Assembly (NCBI RefSeq): GCF_000264995.1
Contig: NW_006767438.1
Location: 833,491-897,490 of the forward strand
From: Punctularia strigosozonata HHB-11173 SS5
Lineage: Eukaryota > Basidiomycota > Agaricomycetes > Corticiales > Punctulariaceae
Length of the DNA: 64,000 nucleotides
Reading direction: 5' to 3'
The number at the start of each line of letters is the position of its first letter. The stretch's first letter is position 1. The translations under genes were made by a program, and so were the position numbers. Of this stretch, positions 41,980 through 52,978 are shown in pieces. The notes under the pieces are model-generated. The model did no database searches, was not told the origin of the DNA, and worked only from the letters and a program-made list of their open reading frames with translations.

Positions 41980-42360
41980 GACGGTTGCTGCTGCTGCTGG
42001 AGTGGTGATATGTTTGGGTGAGTCCGAGGGAGAACTGGAAATAATTCTATCATCTGAAGTGTACCGACTTATATAGACTCATGGTAGACAGGGGCCTTCA
42101 CACTGCTAGACGATCGACGGATGAGAGGCGGATGGAGGCGCGGAGGCGGAAGGCGGGATGACGGGTTCGGGCGGAAAGGGGGTAACACAATCTCCGTCGC
42201 CGAGGCAGAGCCCCGTAGCTCAATGAGCGTAGACCAGCCGCAGTTAGAGACCGTGCTAGAAACACCATAGAGAAGAATATCGACAACAGTCAACCGATGA
42301 GGAGGTCGGGTGTTGCCGAAGGAGCAATCAACGCTACTGTATTTCTTGCCGCGTTCCCCG
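41520..42360. repeat. Gap-associated duplication of 40334-41174
   Basis: 841 bp, apparently identical to the left copy, with the copy breaking exactly at the first N. It is either a tandem duplication or two haplotypes placed in series. Confidence 0.9.
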
Positions 42361-43108
42361 AGGACCACTTCGAAGTTCGCCTCGCCACAAACATTGTCTT
42401 GTCAGCTACCTCTCAAACAGCAATGTTCTCGGTGCATCCACCATGAATTATGCACCACCGCCGTCTATGGCGGATAATAAGAGACGCGGATGTCTTCATC
42501 AGGCCACTTTGCGGCTATGAGAAACTGGGGAAAGACCGCACTGAATCACTTAGGTGTGTCGTCGTACTAATGCATACTTGTATCCACATCAACAGCTCCT
42601 TATTATATTTCCGGAGCATCGGAGGAGTCTCGGCCCCGTTTGATCCCTTTGTTCGCCGCGTAGCCGCGCCATCGCTCACCCATGCATCTGTCTCCCTTTG
42701 TCTGTGGACTTTCAGGACTTCCATGCGGCAGATATGGATTGTGCGACCACAGGCCCGCATGACGGCTGTCCGCTTTGCATTGAGCGATGGGAATGCGCGC
42801 CACGAAAGGGTGGTCCGTCAGTCGACAACGCTGCAAGACCGGGAAGGTTGAGTGTGACGAACAACTCGCTCTGGCCGATTCCACCTATCGAGGAATGCGA
42901 GGGAACTCAAGGCCACTACGCTGGTGCGCAGGAACAAAGCTATCAACGGCCACTTGCTCGACCGCTCCTATCAGGTGGCCCAACATGTATATAAGGCGAC
43001 GGATGGGAACCGCTCAGAGCCTCACCTCGCACCGGCGTTATCATCTCTCTCCAGGTATCGACTACTTCAATCGATAGTCCCCTGCATCTCCCGTATCAAG
43101 AAACAGCA
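42361..43108. promoter_or_regulatory. Upstream region of the gene at 43109
   Basis: No gene was recognised. A TATA box (GTATATAAGG, about 42987-42996) lies some 115 bp before the next ATG. Confidence 0.45.
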
Positions 43109-43709
43109 ATGAATCCCACTCCTCAGTCCGGTAAAGGCAGAGCGTCGGACGCACAAAAAGCTGCACGGACGCTGCCCGTACAAGGCAATACGACGCCGAA
43201 GAAGGCCAACGTCTCCCATGATGATACCGCACGGTATAGCATCCATTTTTCTGCTTTTTGCCTCTTTGCTGACCCGTCCGCCCTGTAGGCTCGTAACGTC
43301 GGGGAAGGGAACGACGCGCGGTTCCATCAGCGACAGGCCCAGCCCCTCGAAGGACAACAGGATGCATCCCTACGCACTTCTGGCGCACCAGCACCAGAAA
43401 CTGCAAGAGGACTTTGCTAAAAACCTCCGCACACCAGGTCGACACGAAGCCGCTGAACGATGGGCCAACTTCTGCGCGGAGGATCATTCAAATTTGAATG
43501 CACGCCCCGACGTCATTGTTATACGTCGGGACGGAGCCCCTCCCACTATCATGCCATGGAACGAGGAACTAGCGAACGCAGCGGCGGCTTCCTCCAGCAA
43601 CTCCCATACGAAACGTTCTGGCGATTCGGATAACCGGGCTGCGAAATCTACTGCTTCCTCCCGGACCGGCGGAGAGTCTCGCACCCAGGACAGGTCGCGC
43701 CCTGTGTAA
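43109..43709 (+). CDS. Orphan charged protein, 181 aa
   Basis: Exons 43109-43233 and 43289-43709; intron of 55 nt, the joined frame giving 182 codons. A Ser/Lys-rich N-terminus (MNPTPQSGKGRASDAQKAA) leads to a central segment MHPYALLAHQHQKLQEDFAK and HEAAERWANFCAEDHSN that looks helical, then DVIVIRRDGAPPTIMPWNEE. The C-terminus is Ser/Arg-rich and probably disordered. No signal peptide or domain was recognised. TATA spacing, intron signals and codon content support a gene; function unknown. Confidence 0.6.
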
Positions 43710-43979
43710 GATGACCAGCTTCCAGCTACCACAACCGCTACAAGCGTGGAAGACTCCGGCTTCGTTTTCACGGCCTAGAGAGTTCAATTCCCTCGAAATC
43801 ACCATTTAATTTCCCCAATTATATGCTCGACTAACGTAGTGCATGTACTCATTTCTTTGCTAATACTATGGCTTCGTGCCGGAAGTATTCCGTCGAGTTT
43901 TCCTGGGCTTCGGTGTTTTCGGATATAGCCGGACCGGTTGCCGAACAGAAACGCGCTCTGCTTGCAACTCGGTCTTCTC

Positions 43980-44252
43980 TAGTCTCGAAACCAGACGCTC
44001 TACCGGTACGACCACCTAAACGCAAACGAGCATCGAGTACCGTAGGTCGTATCCAAGAGTTATTCTTAGTAGACTTTGACAAAATATGTCGAATGTCACT
44101 CACAGTCAAGTCTTGTCACGTCAATGCCAGCTCGTTTGGTTCAGGTGGTCTACCGCTAGAACCATCCCACTTGACATTGATGTGACAAGACGTGCCGTTG
44201 ACATTCGATTTCGTCATCGCTCGTCACCACAGAACGGCTGGTTTCGAGACTA
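43980..44252. repeat. Imperfect inverted repeat, ~273 bp
   Basis: TAGTCTCGAAACCAG (43980-43994) is the exact reverse complement of 44238-44252. Inner segments also pair (CTTGTCACGTCAATG near 44114 with CATTGATGTGACAAG near 44178). It could be a palindromic MITE or a hairpin-forming transcript. No clear target duplication was seen. Confidence 0.5.
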
Positions 44253-44482
44253 GGTCTTCTCTTCTCTCAGAGTATGCACACCCATTGCACAGCTACTAAG
44301 GACCCTGGCACCCCTATACCGCACATCAGGCGCAAGGATAAGCGTTGTATCAAAGCTATACCCTGGTTGCTCTCATATATCTTCCGTGCGAAACCCGGTT
44401 CCGCGCCCACGCCCGCGTCAGAGCTAGCTCGAATACACCGCTCCGTCCTCCATCACACCCTATCTAGAGCTTGCAGAACAAT

Positions 44483-45253
44483 ATGGCCAAGTCCGGCATG
44501 CCTGATCCGTCTGGTTTCGGTTCTGGTTCCTGTTCTACCTCCGTCGATGCCCATGTCCAGGTCGCAGAGCAACTGATCGCAGAGCTGGATACTATGGCTC
44601 GAAGCACTCATATCGATGAACTACGCACCGCGATCAAGGATATGCAAGACATGGTTCTTGCAGCAAGAGTGCGTGTCTGGCCGAACCATGCCAAGTGCCT
44701 TACTCCGTCTCCAGACATTTATCGCTTTTCCAGGACGCGGCGAATCGCGCTAGCCAATGCCGCAAAGTTTGCATGCGGTGGTACGAGTTAATCAAGGCTG
44801 CGGTGATGTCGTGTCCTCCGGAGCCAAATCAAGAAATCATGGATTGTATCGCTCGTATCCACAAGTACGTTCTCTGATCTTGGCCGCATTCTCATTATAC
44901 ACGCTGACGCCCAGAATACGTGACCAGGGAGCTGCAGCAATCCCGGACAGATCTATGCAAGGTTGCAAGTCGTGAACCTAGCACAGGCCTAAGCTTGAGG
45001 CGGCTCACGAACTCAACCTCTGACGAATTCCTCATGTCTCGGACGGAGGAAAGGGTGGACTACTCGATCAAGCTCGCCCAGGTACGGTGTCCGACAGTTT
45101 CTTCGGTATCAGTATCTCATCTTACCCCTGCAGAAAGCCGAACTGTTCCCTCCAGAGTATTCGATGCCCGTTCCCAAGCTGGAACCCTGGAACTACCACC
45201 TCTCGAAAAACCCCGACCTTCTGATGCGATCCGCACTATGGTGGTTTGGGTAA
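44483..45253 (+). CDS. Orphan paralogue 1 of a tandem pair, 196 aa
   Basis: Exons 44483-44668, 44734-44864, 44928-45081 and 45134-45253; introns of 65, 63 and 52 nt. The protein has a Ser/Gly N-terminus, then a helical AEQLIAELDTMARSTHIDEL and IKDMQDMVLAAR. Next come a Cys-bearing helix ASQCRKVCMRWYELIKAA and ELQQSRTDLCKVAS. The C-terminus is KLEPWNYHLSKN and MRSALWWFG. The order of heptad-like helices suggests a coiled-coil or four-helix protein. No signal peptide. No family was recognised; the function is unknown. Confidence 0.7.
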
Positions 45254-45948
45254 AGCAGCGATTCCCTTCCCAGTCCACGAACGAACACCGTCATCACTTT
45301 ACTGCTCCATCAATTTGCCGGCAGTGTGTCCTTATTTCCTAACCTTATCGCGGTTTATCCTTCGCGTGTGTTGCCACACACCCAAGCTAATCTCGAAGAC
45401 TCATCAACATTGCTGGAATCTCACGCGTTCGTGATCTCGCTTAGACACTCCGGATGACATGTATCAACGACGTTGTATTGACGAGGGGCACTGACAGATT
45501 CATCATCACACACTGTACAGTGTAAACAAGCTCGCGTGGTCTAATTATATACCTGACTTGACTTTGTCACTTCTCTCTCTCGGTGAGAGCGCACCCCAGG
45601 TAGGTAGGTAGGTAGGTATATTTCCGGCGCGGTCCCAATAGCGCACGCCAATACGCGCGGCTTGGCGCACACAGTGCATCCACGGTTCCCGTGAGCTGTA
45701 TAACAGCCGACACACCTCTTCAGCACCCAGCTACTTCAAAGCTATCAAGGATCGTGGCATTCCTACATTGCCCATCAACCCGAGCATGGGATAGCATTGC
45801 GTCAAAGCTATATCCTGTTTGCTCTCATATATCCGATGTTCTACTCCCGAGTCCACACACACGCCTGCTCTATATCGTCACACGCACACACACAAGAAAG
45901 ACTTGACGAGGGCTCACACATACCCTCATCCAGAATCTGTTTGACAAC
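45254..45948. other. Intergenic between tandem paralogues, with AGGT microsatellite
   Basis: It contains a pure (AGGT)5 run at 45598-45617. The last ~170 bp resemble the upstream region of the first paralogue (ATCAAAGCTATA...TGCTCTCATATAT), part of the tandem duplication. Confidence 0.6.
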
Positions 45949-46710
45949 ATGGCGAACTCCGATATATCTGAACTGTCTGGTTCTGGTTCTGGCTTCAACA
46001 ATTTCGCCGATGCGTTTGTTGAGGTCGCAGAGCAACTGATCGCAGAGCTCCATACTATGGCTCGAAGCACCAACGTTGACGAACTACGCGCGGTGATAAA
46101 GGATATGCAAGATATGGTACTTGCAGTAAAAGTCCGTCGTCGATCGGACCTTGCCATATCCAGTCATTCACCATTCACGCAGGATGCGACAAATTGCGCC
46201 AGCCGATGCCGCAAAGTCTGCATGCGCTGGTATGAATTGGTCAAGGCTGCGGTTAAGTCATGTCCCTCGGAGCCAAGCCAAGAAACCACGGACTGCATCG
46301 CTCGTCTCCACAAGTACGTCCACGATTCTCGCCCCACACCTATCATATATATATACCGACTAGCGAGAATACGTGAGCAGGGAGCTGCAACAATCAGGAA
46401 CGGACATATGCAAGGTTGCAACGCGCCAACCTAGTACAGGGTTGAGCCTCAGGCGTCTCACGAACTCGACCTCGAATGAGTTTCTGTTGTCCCGCTCGGA
46501 GGAAAGGGTGGATTACTCGATTAAGCTCGCGCAGGTAAGGCACCAGTTAGTATTGATTGATCTTCGCTCTCCGGGATCACTCTGTTACTGCAGAAAGCGG
46601 GAATTATTCCTACGGAGTATACTATCCCTGACATTAAGCTAGAACCCTGGAACTACCACATCTCACAGAATCAACTGCTGATGGGATCTGCAACAATGTG
46701 GTTCGGGTAA
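45949..46710 (+). CDS. Orphan paralogue 2 of a tandem pair, 194 aa
   Basis: Exons 45949-46131, 46183-46313, 46381-46534 and 46594-46710; introns of 51, 67 and 59 nt, in the same places and phases as paralogue 1. Conserved blocks are VEVAEQLIAELHTMARST, IKDMQDMVLAV, CRKVCMRWYELVKAA, ELQQSGTDICKVA, TGLSLRRLTNSTSNEF, ERVDYSIKLAQ and KLEPWNYHISQN. The C-terminal WFG matches too. Exons differ less than introns, suggesting the protein is under constraint. Unknown function. Confidence 0.7.
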
Positions 46711-46984
46711 AGCAGTTCGCCTCCCACTTTAGGGACGAGTCATCGCTCCACTGCTCGAGCGTCTTGAAAAATGTCCTCACATCCTGACCCTCCCCAAATT
46801 TTCCCGTTGTACATGTTGTGCTGCATACCCACTCTCGAACGCACTCATGAAATCTCGCGCGTTCGTGATCTCGCTTCAGGCGCCACGGAAATCGTGTATC
46901 AATAATGGATTGACGGGGAGCACTGACAGACTCATGATAATACACTGCACAACGTACACAAGCTCGCAGGGTCCGATTCGATAC
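46711..46984. other. 3' intergenic region
   Basis: It is similar to the 3' flank of paralogue 1 (TCTCGC-GCGTTCGTGATCTCGC). Otherwise nothing. Confidence 0.5.
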
Positions 46985-48376
46985 CTATACAAACAAGCGC
47001 CTGGATTCACGTCCTGACTTGACCTCGTCAACCTCCGCAAACAGCCAATTCAGAATTGCTGCCAAGCGAATACCTCCCATGGCGAGCAGGTGTTCGACAA
47101 CATACTCCTTGGCAATGACACCGGCGTATTCGGGTGTGTCGAGCTCCAACCAGGGATAGGGCTTGCGCGGTCCCCCCACGAAGTGGCCATCCTCGTCGAA
47201 CTGCGCCAGCTCCTCCTCTACAGATGAAGCGTGATGATGATCCTCAGGAGAGGTCGTATCCAGCAAGGGGTTAGCGAGGTACGGCGGCTCGTCCAGGGCC
47301 TTCGGCCAGACGATCTCGCAATTCAGTTTGTGGATTGGCGCGGCCCAGTGATAGGGACAGACGTTCGCATCGTCGGTCTCGTCACCCGGAGAAGACGTGC
47401 GAGAGCCCATAATGCCGTAGGCCCCGAACAGAGCGTGTTTCAGTTGCGACATCAGCGACGCAAGGAACCGGGAGGTTCCGGACTCTGCGTGAGTGATCCC
47501 AAGAGGGACGGACGCGGGGCAGGTGAGCCACTCTTCCACCTCATCGTGCCAGCGCCCGCCTTCGAGGAGGCCTTCGAACATCACACGTCTGATGTAAGGG
47601 TCGTAGATCGTCCCTCGAAGGGCGGCTTCGATTTGAGGAGACGGGAGTGGCCGAGTGTAGTTCCCGGGGATGGTACGGAGTGCCTTCGCGATCAATAAGC
47701 CATCCCACACCGAGTGAAGATCTATCAAGTCGTTTAGAGAGTCGAAGCGGGGTCATAAATATGACTTACTGCTTAACCTGCCATCGAAGAGAACCTTGTC
47801 GCTATTTCCACCCCGGTCGCGTCCAGTAAGGTGGAGAGGCATGTGCATATCGCCGACGAAGTGCACGAGGAATTTAAGCGCTTCTGCTGCCAAAGCGTCT
47901 CCGTCCTCCATATCCGCCGTAGCGCCATCGGCATAGTTCACGAGGATACCAGTGACGTTTCTGATGGCGCCCAACACGTTACCACCGCGCCGCCCAGCCC
48001 AGCCTTTCTCGCCGGGGAATTCGCACCGACTCGAAGGCCAGTCATCCTTGGCGCCGATGTAGTGCAGTGACGCGGACCAGCGGAAGCCGGGGGTGTTGCG
48101 GACGCGGTCTGCCCACGTCGCAATGCGCGCAAGGTGGCAGTTTCGGTTGTCGCCTTCGGGATCGAGGATCCAGCATAACGTCGGTAGCACGGAGGGATGC
48201 AAATGAATCTGAGCTATCGTAGCAACAATTTCATGGCCTGGGTACAGCTTCAGATGGCTCAGTACGTGATGAGGATTCGTGGTTTGCTCACCAGCTGCTC
48301 CCCATGCACCAACTGTGGGCAGGGCAGTCCAAGCAGCGATGACTCCTGCAATCCGAGCGACGTATCGTAGCCTCAT
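46985..48376 (-). CDS. Secreted S1/P1-type zinc-dependent nuclease, 429 aa
   Basis: Exons 48292-48376, 47770-48237 and 46985-47721. The first intron (54 nt, 48238-48291) has no stop and looks coding, but removing it restores WGAAGHEIVATIAQ. The signal peptide MRLRYVARIAGVIAAWTALP ends just before Trp, the residue whose free amino group binds zinc in this family. Other ligands are seen in TWADRVR, LHYI, HFVGDMHMPLH (H, D, H) and RGGN, then NLHSVWDG (H and D). The enzyme degrades single-stranded DNA and RNA outside the cell, usually for phosphate and nucleoside recovery. The C-terminal ~100 residues extend beyond the usual core. A transposon sits in its promoter. Confidence 0.88.
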
Positions 48377-48421
48377 AATTTCGCGTAGAGAGACAGCCTC
48401 AATCGAAGCTCCTTATATGCC

Positions 48422-49366
48422 AGGACCCCAGATAATAGCGGAGGATGTCGGATACGGATGCACTGATTTTTGGGCCTTTTGAGGCGCCACGTCGGATACA
48501 CGTATGGGGACTGTGCACTGATCGGTGGTCGGGCCGGAGCACTAGGTCGAATACGCGGTGCACTGGTGGAACGGTGCAAAGCTCGAGGTCGGATACGAGA
48601 CACCTGTGGCGGTGCACACCTTTTCGCCGGCCCGATGGTGGCTCTCTGTCCTTTGTGTCCTCGATGTGGACGCGCTAGACGTACATCACTTATATATCCC
48701 GTGTACCCGGTTCAATGAATCCAAGTGCGGCCGTTACCCCAACATGTTGGCCTCAAGTTTGTCCTCCGAGTCGAAAAACATCAACAGCTGGATAGAAAAC
48801 AATCGCAAGTACCCAGGATGCCCCTGATTTTGTGTCTAGAGGTTCCTTCCTTCATCCAATCACTCCTTCCATCCCATAACCTACTTATCGCCGACCTCCT
48901 GGCCTTGGATCTCCCCGGGCTCAATGACACCGATTTGTGCATATGCCAAGCTCTTCCATCATATCCTCTCTGCTGCCTAGTGCTGTCGAGCGCGAGCCAT
49001 GGGATGGCATCTTGCGGTTGTCGGCGACATTCGTGACGAAGGACTGGAAATTGATAGCGGTGGAGGCGGCGAAAGTGGTTGAGGCGGTCCGGCATTTACA
49101 ACAGACCCGACGGCCAACGAGCAAAGACGACGACGAAGGTGATATCAGCAAGTAGTTACATAGTTTGCGTACTATAGAACGTACTGCTGCCAGCACTCCG
49201 TGTAACCTGAGGTCGGATACTGGTGCACGGCAAATGACCCTGCTCAGCTTGAGGTCGGATACGCGTGCACTGAAAGTTACCATATATGGATGTGGCCTGT
49301 GCACTGAAAAACGGCCTGTATCGGGTGGTTTTGTATCCGACCTCCCCTTCTACTTTCTAGGGTCCT
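48422..49366. mobile_element. Non-autonomous hAT-like element, 945 bp, 8-bp target duplication
   Basis: TATATGCC occurs on both sides (48414-48421 and 49367-49374). The ends are imperfect inverted repeats (AGGACCCCAGATAATAG at the left; the right end reads AGGACCCTAGAAAGTAG on the minus strand). Within ~200 bp of each end lie copies of TCGGATAC-(n)-TGCAC: four at the left (48448, 48492, 48547, 48589) and three at the right (49213, 49255, and 49333 inverted). Clustered subterminal motifs and 8-bp duplications are typical of hAT elements. No transposase was seen, so it depends on another copy. Confidence 0.75.
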
Positions 49367-49374
49367 TATATGCC

Positions 49375-49783
49375 TCGCGCGTTTCCAGGTGACACCGGCG
49401 GGTACAAGAGGGCTCCAAAGGGACAAAAGGACAATCAAGAACTGCTAAAGAAGGCGAAGGAGCGCGAGTCAGTACATCACGTGCTCACTCCTTTCAACAC
49501 ACCGGTCACCAGAGCGCACTCGTCTGTTTTCGACGTTCTCGGCAATCACAAGCATTAAGTTTCATCGGAACACCGACCTGGCTAATGCACGATGATCATT
49601 GCCTGACATACGCATTGTATTAACGACCGCACTACCTCAGGGACCAACCATCCGGCAGGTTGAATAGTTGGCCAAAATGGCTGCTTCTGCTGTGCACACG
49701 AGGCGAAAAGGCGGGGCAAAGCTTGATCATAAATACTATGCTGTCCCTCCAAGACCACGCACCGGCCTCACACCAGCACTATC
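49375..49783. other. Intergenic, nothing recognised
   Basis: A 62-codon frame (49370-49558) has no recognisable content and begins within the target duplication. Confidence 0.35.
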
Positions 49784-50558
49784 ATGGTCTTCAGAATACA
49801 GTACCGACGTCCGAATCATCATTCCCCGCCTACTGCCAGCGAGATCCGGCAGGTAGCTCGCGTCACTGTGGATATCTTCGCTTCGCATAACATCCCATGC
49901 TGCCTCTTCGGCGGCGCCGCGTGTGCGTTGTATGGTACCACGAGAACTCCAGGGGTAACACCGTTCAGATCAAGTCAAAACCGGGAAACATACGCTGACA
50001 GCCTGCCTTCAGGACGTCGATCTCGTAGTTTTCACCAAATCGCACACGCAAGAAGAGCTTAAGCGACTCTTGGAGAGCAAGAACTCGAGCTTCTACACCG
50101 TCGCAGCCAAGACGCCCGGGGCGACCTATCGCGTGCTGTGGTACCGCATCCCCGGCACGACGACCTTCGGCGGTCTCCCCAAACTCTGCAAAGTCGATAT
50201 CCTCGTTCCGCCCACCCTCAACATCCCTTGGGTCCCGCCGGAGCGTATCGAGCGCATCGACGGGATCCCGGTGATGCCCATCCTCCCTTTACTGCTATTG
50301 AAGTTGCAGGGATGGGAGGATCACACCGAAGCCCACCAGACTCACCTCCGATTGAAGCAGACGGACGATGTGAGGGATATCAAAGAACTCAGGCGCATTG
50401 CCGCACGGAGGGGCATAGATTTGCAGACTACGAAGCCTGAGAGTTGGATGTCCTCGGCGCTCTTGGACCAAGCACGTGTCAGGCTTGGGAAGGTTGAAGC
50501 AGCGGAGACCGCCCTGGATAGTTTGAGCAGCATCTTCAACAATTCACTGACATTCTGA
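49784..50558 (+). CDS. Nucleotidyltransferase-fold protein, 238 aa
   Basis: Exons 49784-49954 and 50013-50558; intron of 58 nt, phase 0, placed inside the active site. The spliced protein reads IPCCLFGGAACALYG, TRTPG then DVDLVVF. A hG-G motif followed by D-x-D is the core of the DNA polymerase beta-like nucleotidyltransferase fold (MNT/AbiEii type). Further conserved pieces are KVDILVPPTLNIPWVPPER (a third acidic Asp), IPVMPILPLLLLKLQGWEDH and RLKQTDDVRDIKELRRIA, a pattern common in AbiEii-like fungal proteins. The substrate is unknown. The start codon is the first ATG in frame and could be later. Confidence 0.7.
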
Positions 50559-50963
50559 GGCTCAGCTCCGTAGCTACAGTATGTCAAACTTCTTGTATTC
50601 CGACCGTCCTACCCGCGACACACTACCAATACATACAACCATATATACCCTAACAAAAATTGATACATGTCCTGCTCGATGCTCACCGCGAGTCGAGGCT
50701 ACACCCCCGCGAGACCATTCAACCCCACGGTAGTTTACACCATATACAGCCCAGCTGACCATATTTTCTTGGCTTGATCCCCGTGAGCATCAGGTCGAGG
50801 ACGTCGATGAAGAACCTATGGTTCAGAAGTGGGCGACAGGGACGCTCTTGAGCGACGTTGCCAGTTAGGCAAGAGTCGTTCCCTCGGGAGCTGTCACGAG
50901 TGGGGACCTCGACGACCTTCTTGAACTTGACGGTAAAGGAATGAGAGAGGGGCCGTGTTGAGC
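50559..50963. other. Convergent 3' intergenic region
   Basis: Between the 3' ends of two convergent genes. No feature was seen. Confidence 0.4.
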
Positions 50964-52978
50964 TCAACACGTCTCCCGGGTCACGATGGCGGTCCGGATG
51001 GAGTCCAAGAGGATGTCGTTGTAATCTCCTCCAGCTTCCCACATGGCGAAGCCTAGAAGACCCTGCTCCGCAATGAATTGCCCCTTGGCGTCGAACGAGC
51101 GCGCGTCGTCGTACGATACTTGCACCCAGGACGCAGGCGAGTAGATGTACGGCTGCAACCCAACCCATCAATACGACGCAGATTGGAAGAAATCGTGAAC
51201 CGGACGCACCGTCTGCGAGCAGTTATCGAACGTATACAACATTCCCTCCGCCGCCGTCCCGTTTCCATCCAACAGTCCGCCGGTGATCAACCCCCAAAAG
51301 TCCCATATTCCATCGACGGGTATACTCCCCCCGCACTGGTCCTCCCCGCCATCGTTCCCGTCCCACCCGTTACTATCCCCGCTCCCCATCTGGCTCGCCA
51401 CGTCCTTGTCGAACGTCGGGCATCGCACGACGCCCTCCCCGGCGGACTTGGCCTGGGTGAGCTCGGCCGAGGTCGGTGTGACATTGTAGGACCGTCCGTA
51501 GGACGCGACGCCGAGCACGATCTGCTCCGCGGGGAACTGGGCACGCGTCCAGGCTGCGAGCGCGGAGACGGCCGAGCCTTGGCCGTCGGTGGTGCAGGTG
51601 TCGTTCAGCGGGGCGTTCGGACCGGGGCCGGCGTCGAGCCAGGTGCCCCAGACGTCGTAGTTCATGATTTCTGTGCGCATTGAGAGAGGGGGTACGTCAG
51701 CGCCATTGCAACGAGTGGAAGAACGGAAGAGTCCGAACGCTCACCGATGTAGTCCAGCACCTCGGCGAACTTCGATACATCGTCCATCGGGCTACCGTCC
51801 GACCCAGCGAAGGGCGTGAGGGAGACAGCGGCGCTGACGGTCATGTTGGCCGCCAACGGCGCCGTGCGCAGGAGGCGGAGCGTCGTGAGGAAGTTGCTCG
51901 CATCCGAGGACGAGACGGTGTTATCGCCTTCTCCTTGGCGGCCGGGGTACTGTGACATTATTATCAGCTTCGAAATTCGACACGGAGAAGGAAAGGACGA
52001 GGATTGCACTGGATATGGAGGATGGAACGCCATAAAAGGAGAGTGGATCCCCCCGAAAAGGGAAGGTTGCGCCATGGGGCGAAATGCCCGAAATAGCAAC
52101 AAGTGAAACGCAATGAGGAAGTAGAAACCCGAGATTAAGGCTGGAGTATGCCAGCACCGGGGATCGGATGCTCATATCCGGGACAGGAAACCCATATGGT
52201 GCAACAAAATGGAAGAAAGAAGAAAGACACATGTAACGTACCTCCCAGTCGAAGTCAACGCCGTCCAGGTCGTACTCAGAGACGATCTCCAGAAGCTCTT
52301 GCACGAAGCGCGTCCGGTTCTGCGCGGAACCCATCGCGGTCGAGAAGAACTGTGATCCGCCCCAGCCGCCGAGGGATAGAATCGCTTTTACGCCCTGTGG
52401 AAGTAGAAAAGGGAGATAAGGTGACTTTGTGAGGGCGGAGAACCACGGAGGAGAGGACAGAACGTACACTCTTATGCGCTTCGGATACGAACGTTGGTAA
52501 CAGCTTCGCGTCTGAGTCAGCGAGCGATAGCGGATCCCATGAGTTATCCGTCGTCGTTCTATAACCGCCGTCAGCTCATCGCTCGTCCACGAATAGCGAG
52601 GAAGGAGACTTACGCAAACGAGTACGTGACGTGCGTGTACTTGTCCCAGCTGACCTTGTCCGGCGGAAACTCGTCCGCGTGCCAGCCCGCATACCACGTC
52701 GAAAACACGCGGTCCTCCGCGCACACCCCGCCTCCTCCACTCCCGCTCCCCCCTCCATCTCCCCCACCCGACCCCGTTCCTCCACCTCCCGATCCGCCCC
52801 CTCCTGAGCCACCGCCACCGCCACCCGACCCCGAGGGCGAGGTCCCGCCGCCAGTCGAGAATACGGCCTGCGGAGATTTGAGGTTACAATACGCTCGAGC
52901 GTCGACCGACCCGAGCCGTCCACACAGGAGGAACAGGACCAGGGACGAAGGGAGCAGAAAGGAAGTCGTAGCGTGCAT
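50964..52978 (-). CDS. Secreted GH18 chitinase, 487 aa
   Basis: Exons 52614-52978, 52468-52558, 52242-52394, 51745-51949, 51210-51670 and 50964-51152. Introns include an unusually long one (51950-52241, 292 nt). The last intron (51153-51209) removes an apparent in-frame TGA. The signal peptide (MHATTSFLLPSSLVLFLL) precedes a Cys-containing segment and a Gly/Ser linker. The GH18 barrel shows STWYAGWHADEFPP, ILSLGGWGGS, DLDGVDFDWE with the catalytic Glu, MNYDVWG and WEAGGDYND. It hydrolyses chitin by substrate-assisted catalysis, outside the cell or in the wall. A role in wall remodelling or nutrition is likely. Confidence 0.9.

Noticed and set aside
51168-51170. Apparent in-frame TGA in the chitinase
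   Set aside because: A 57-nt intron with a GTGCGT donor and CAG acceptor (51153-51209) removes it and restores the family sequence CSQT-PYIY.
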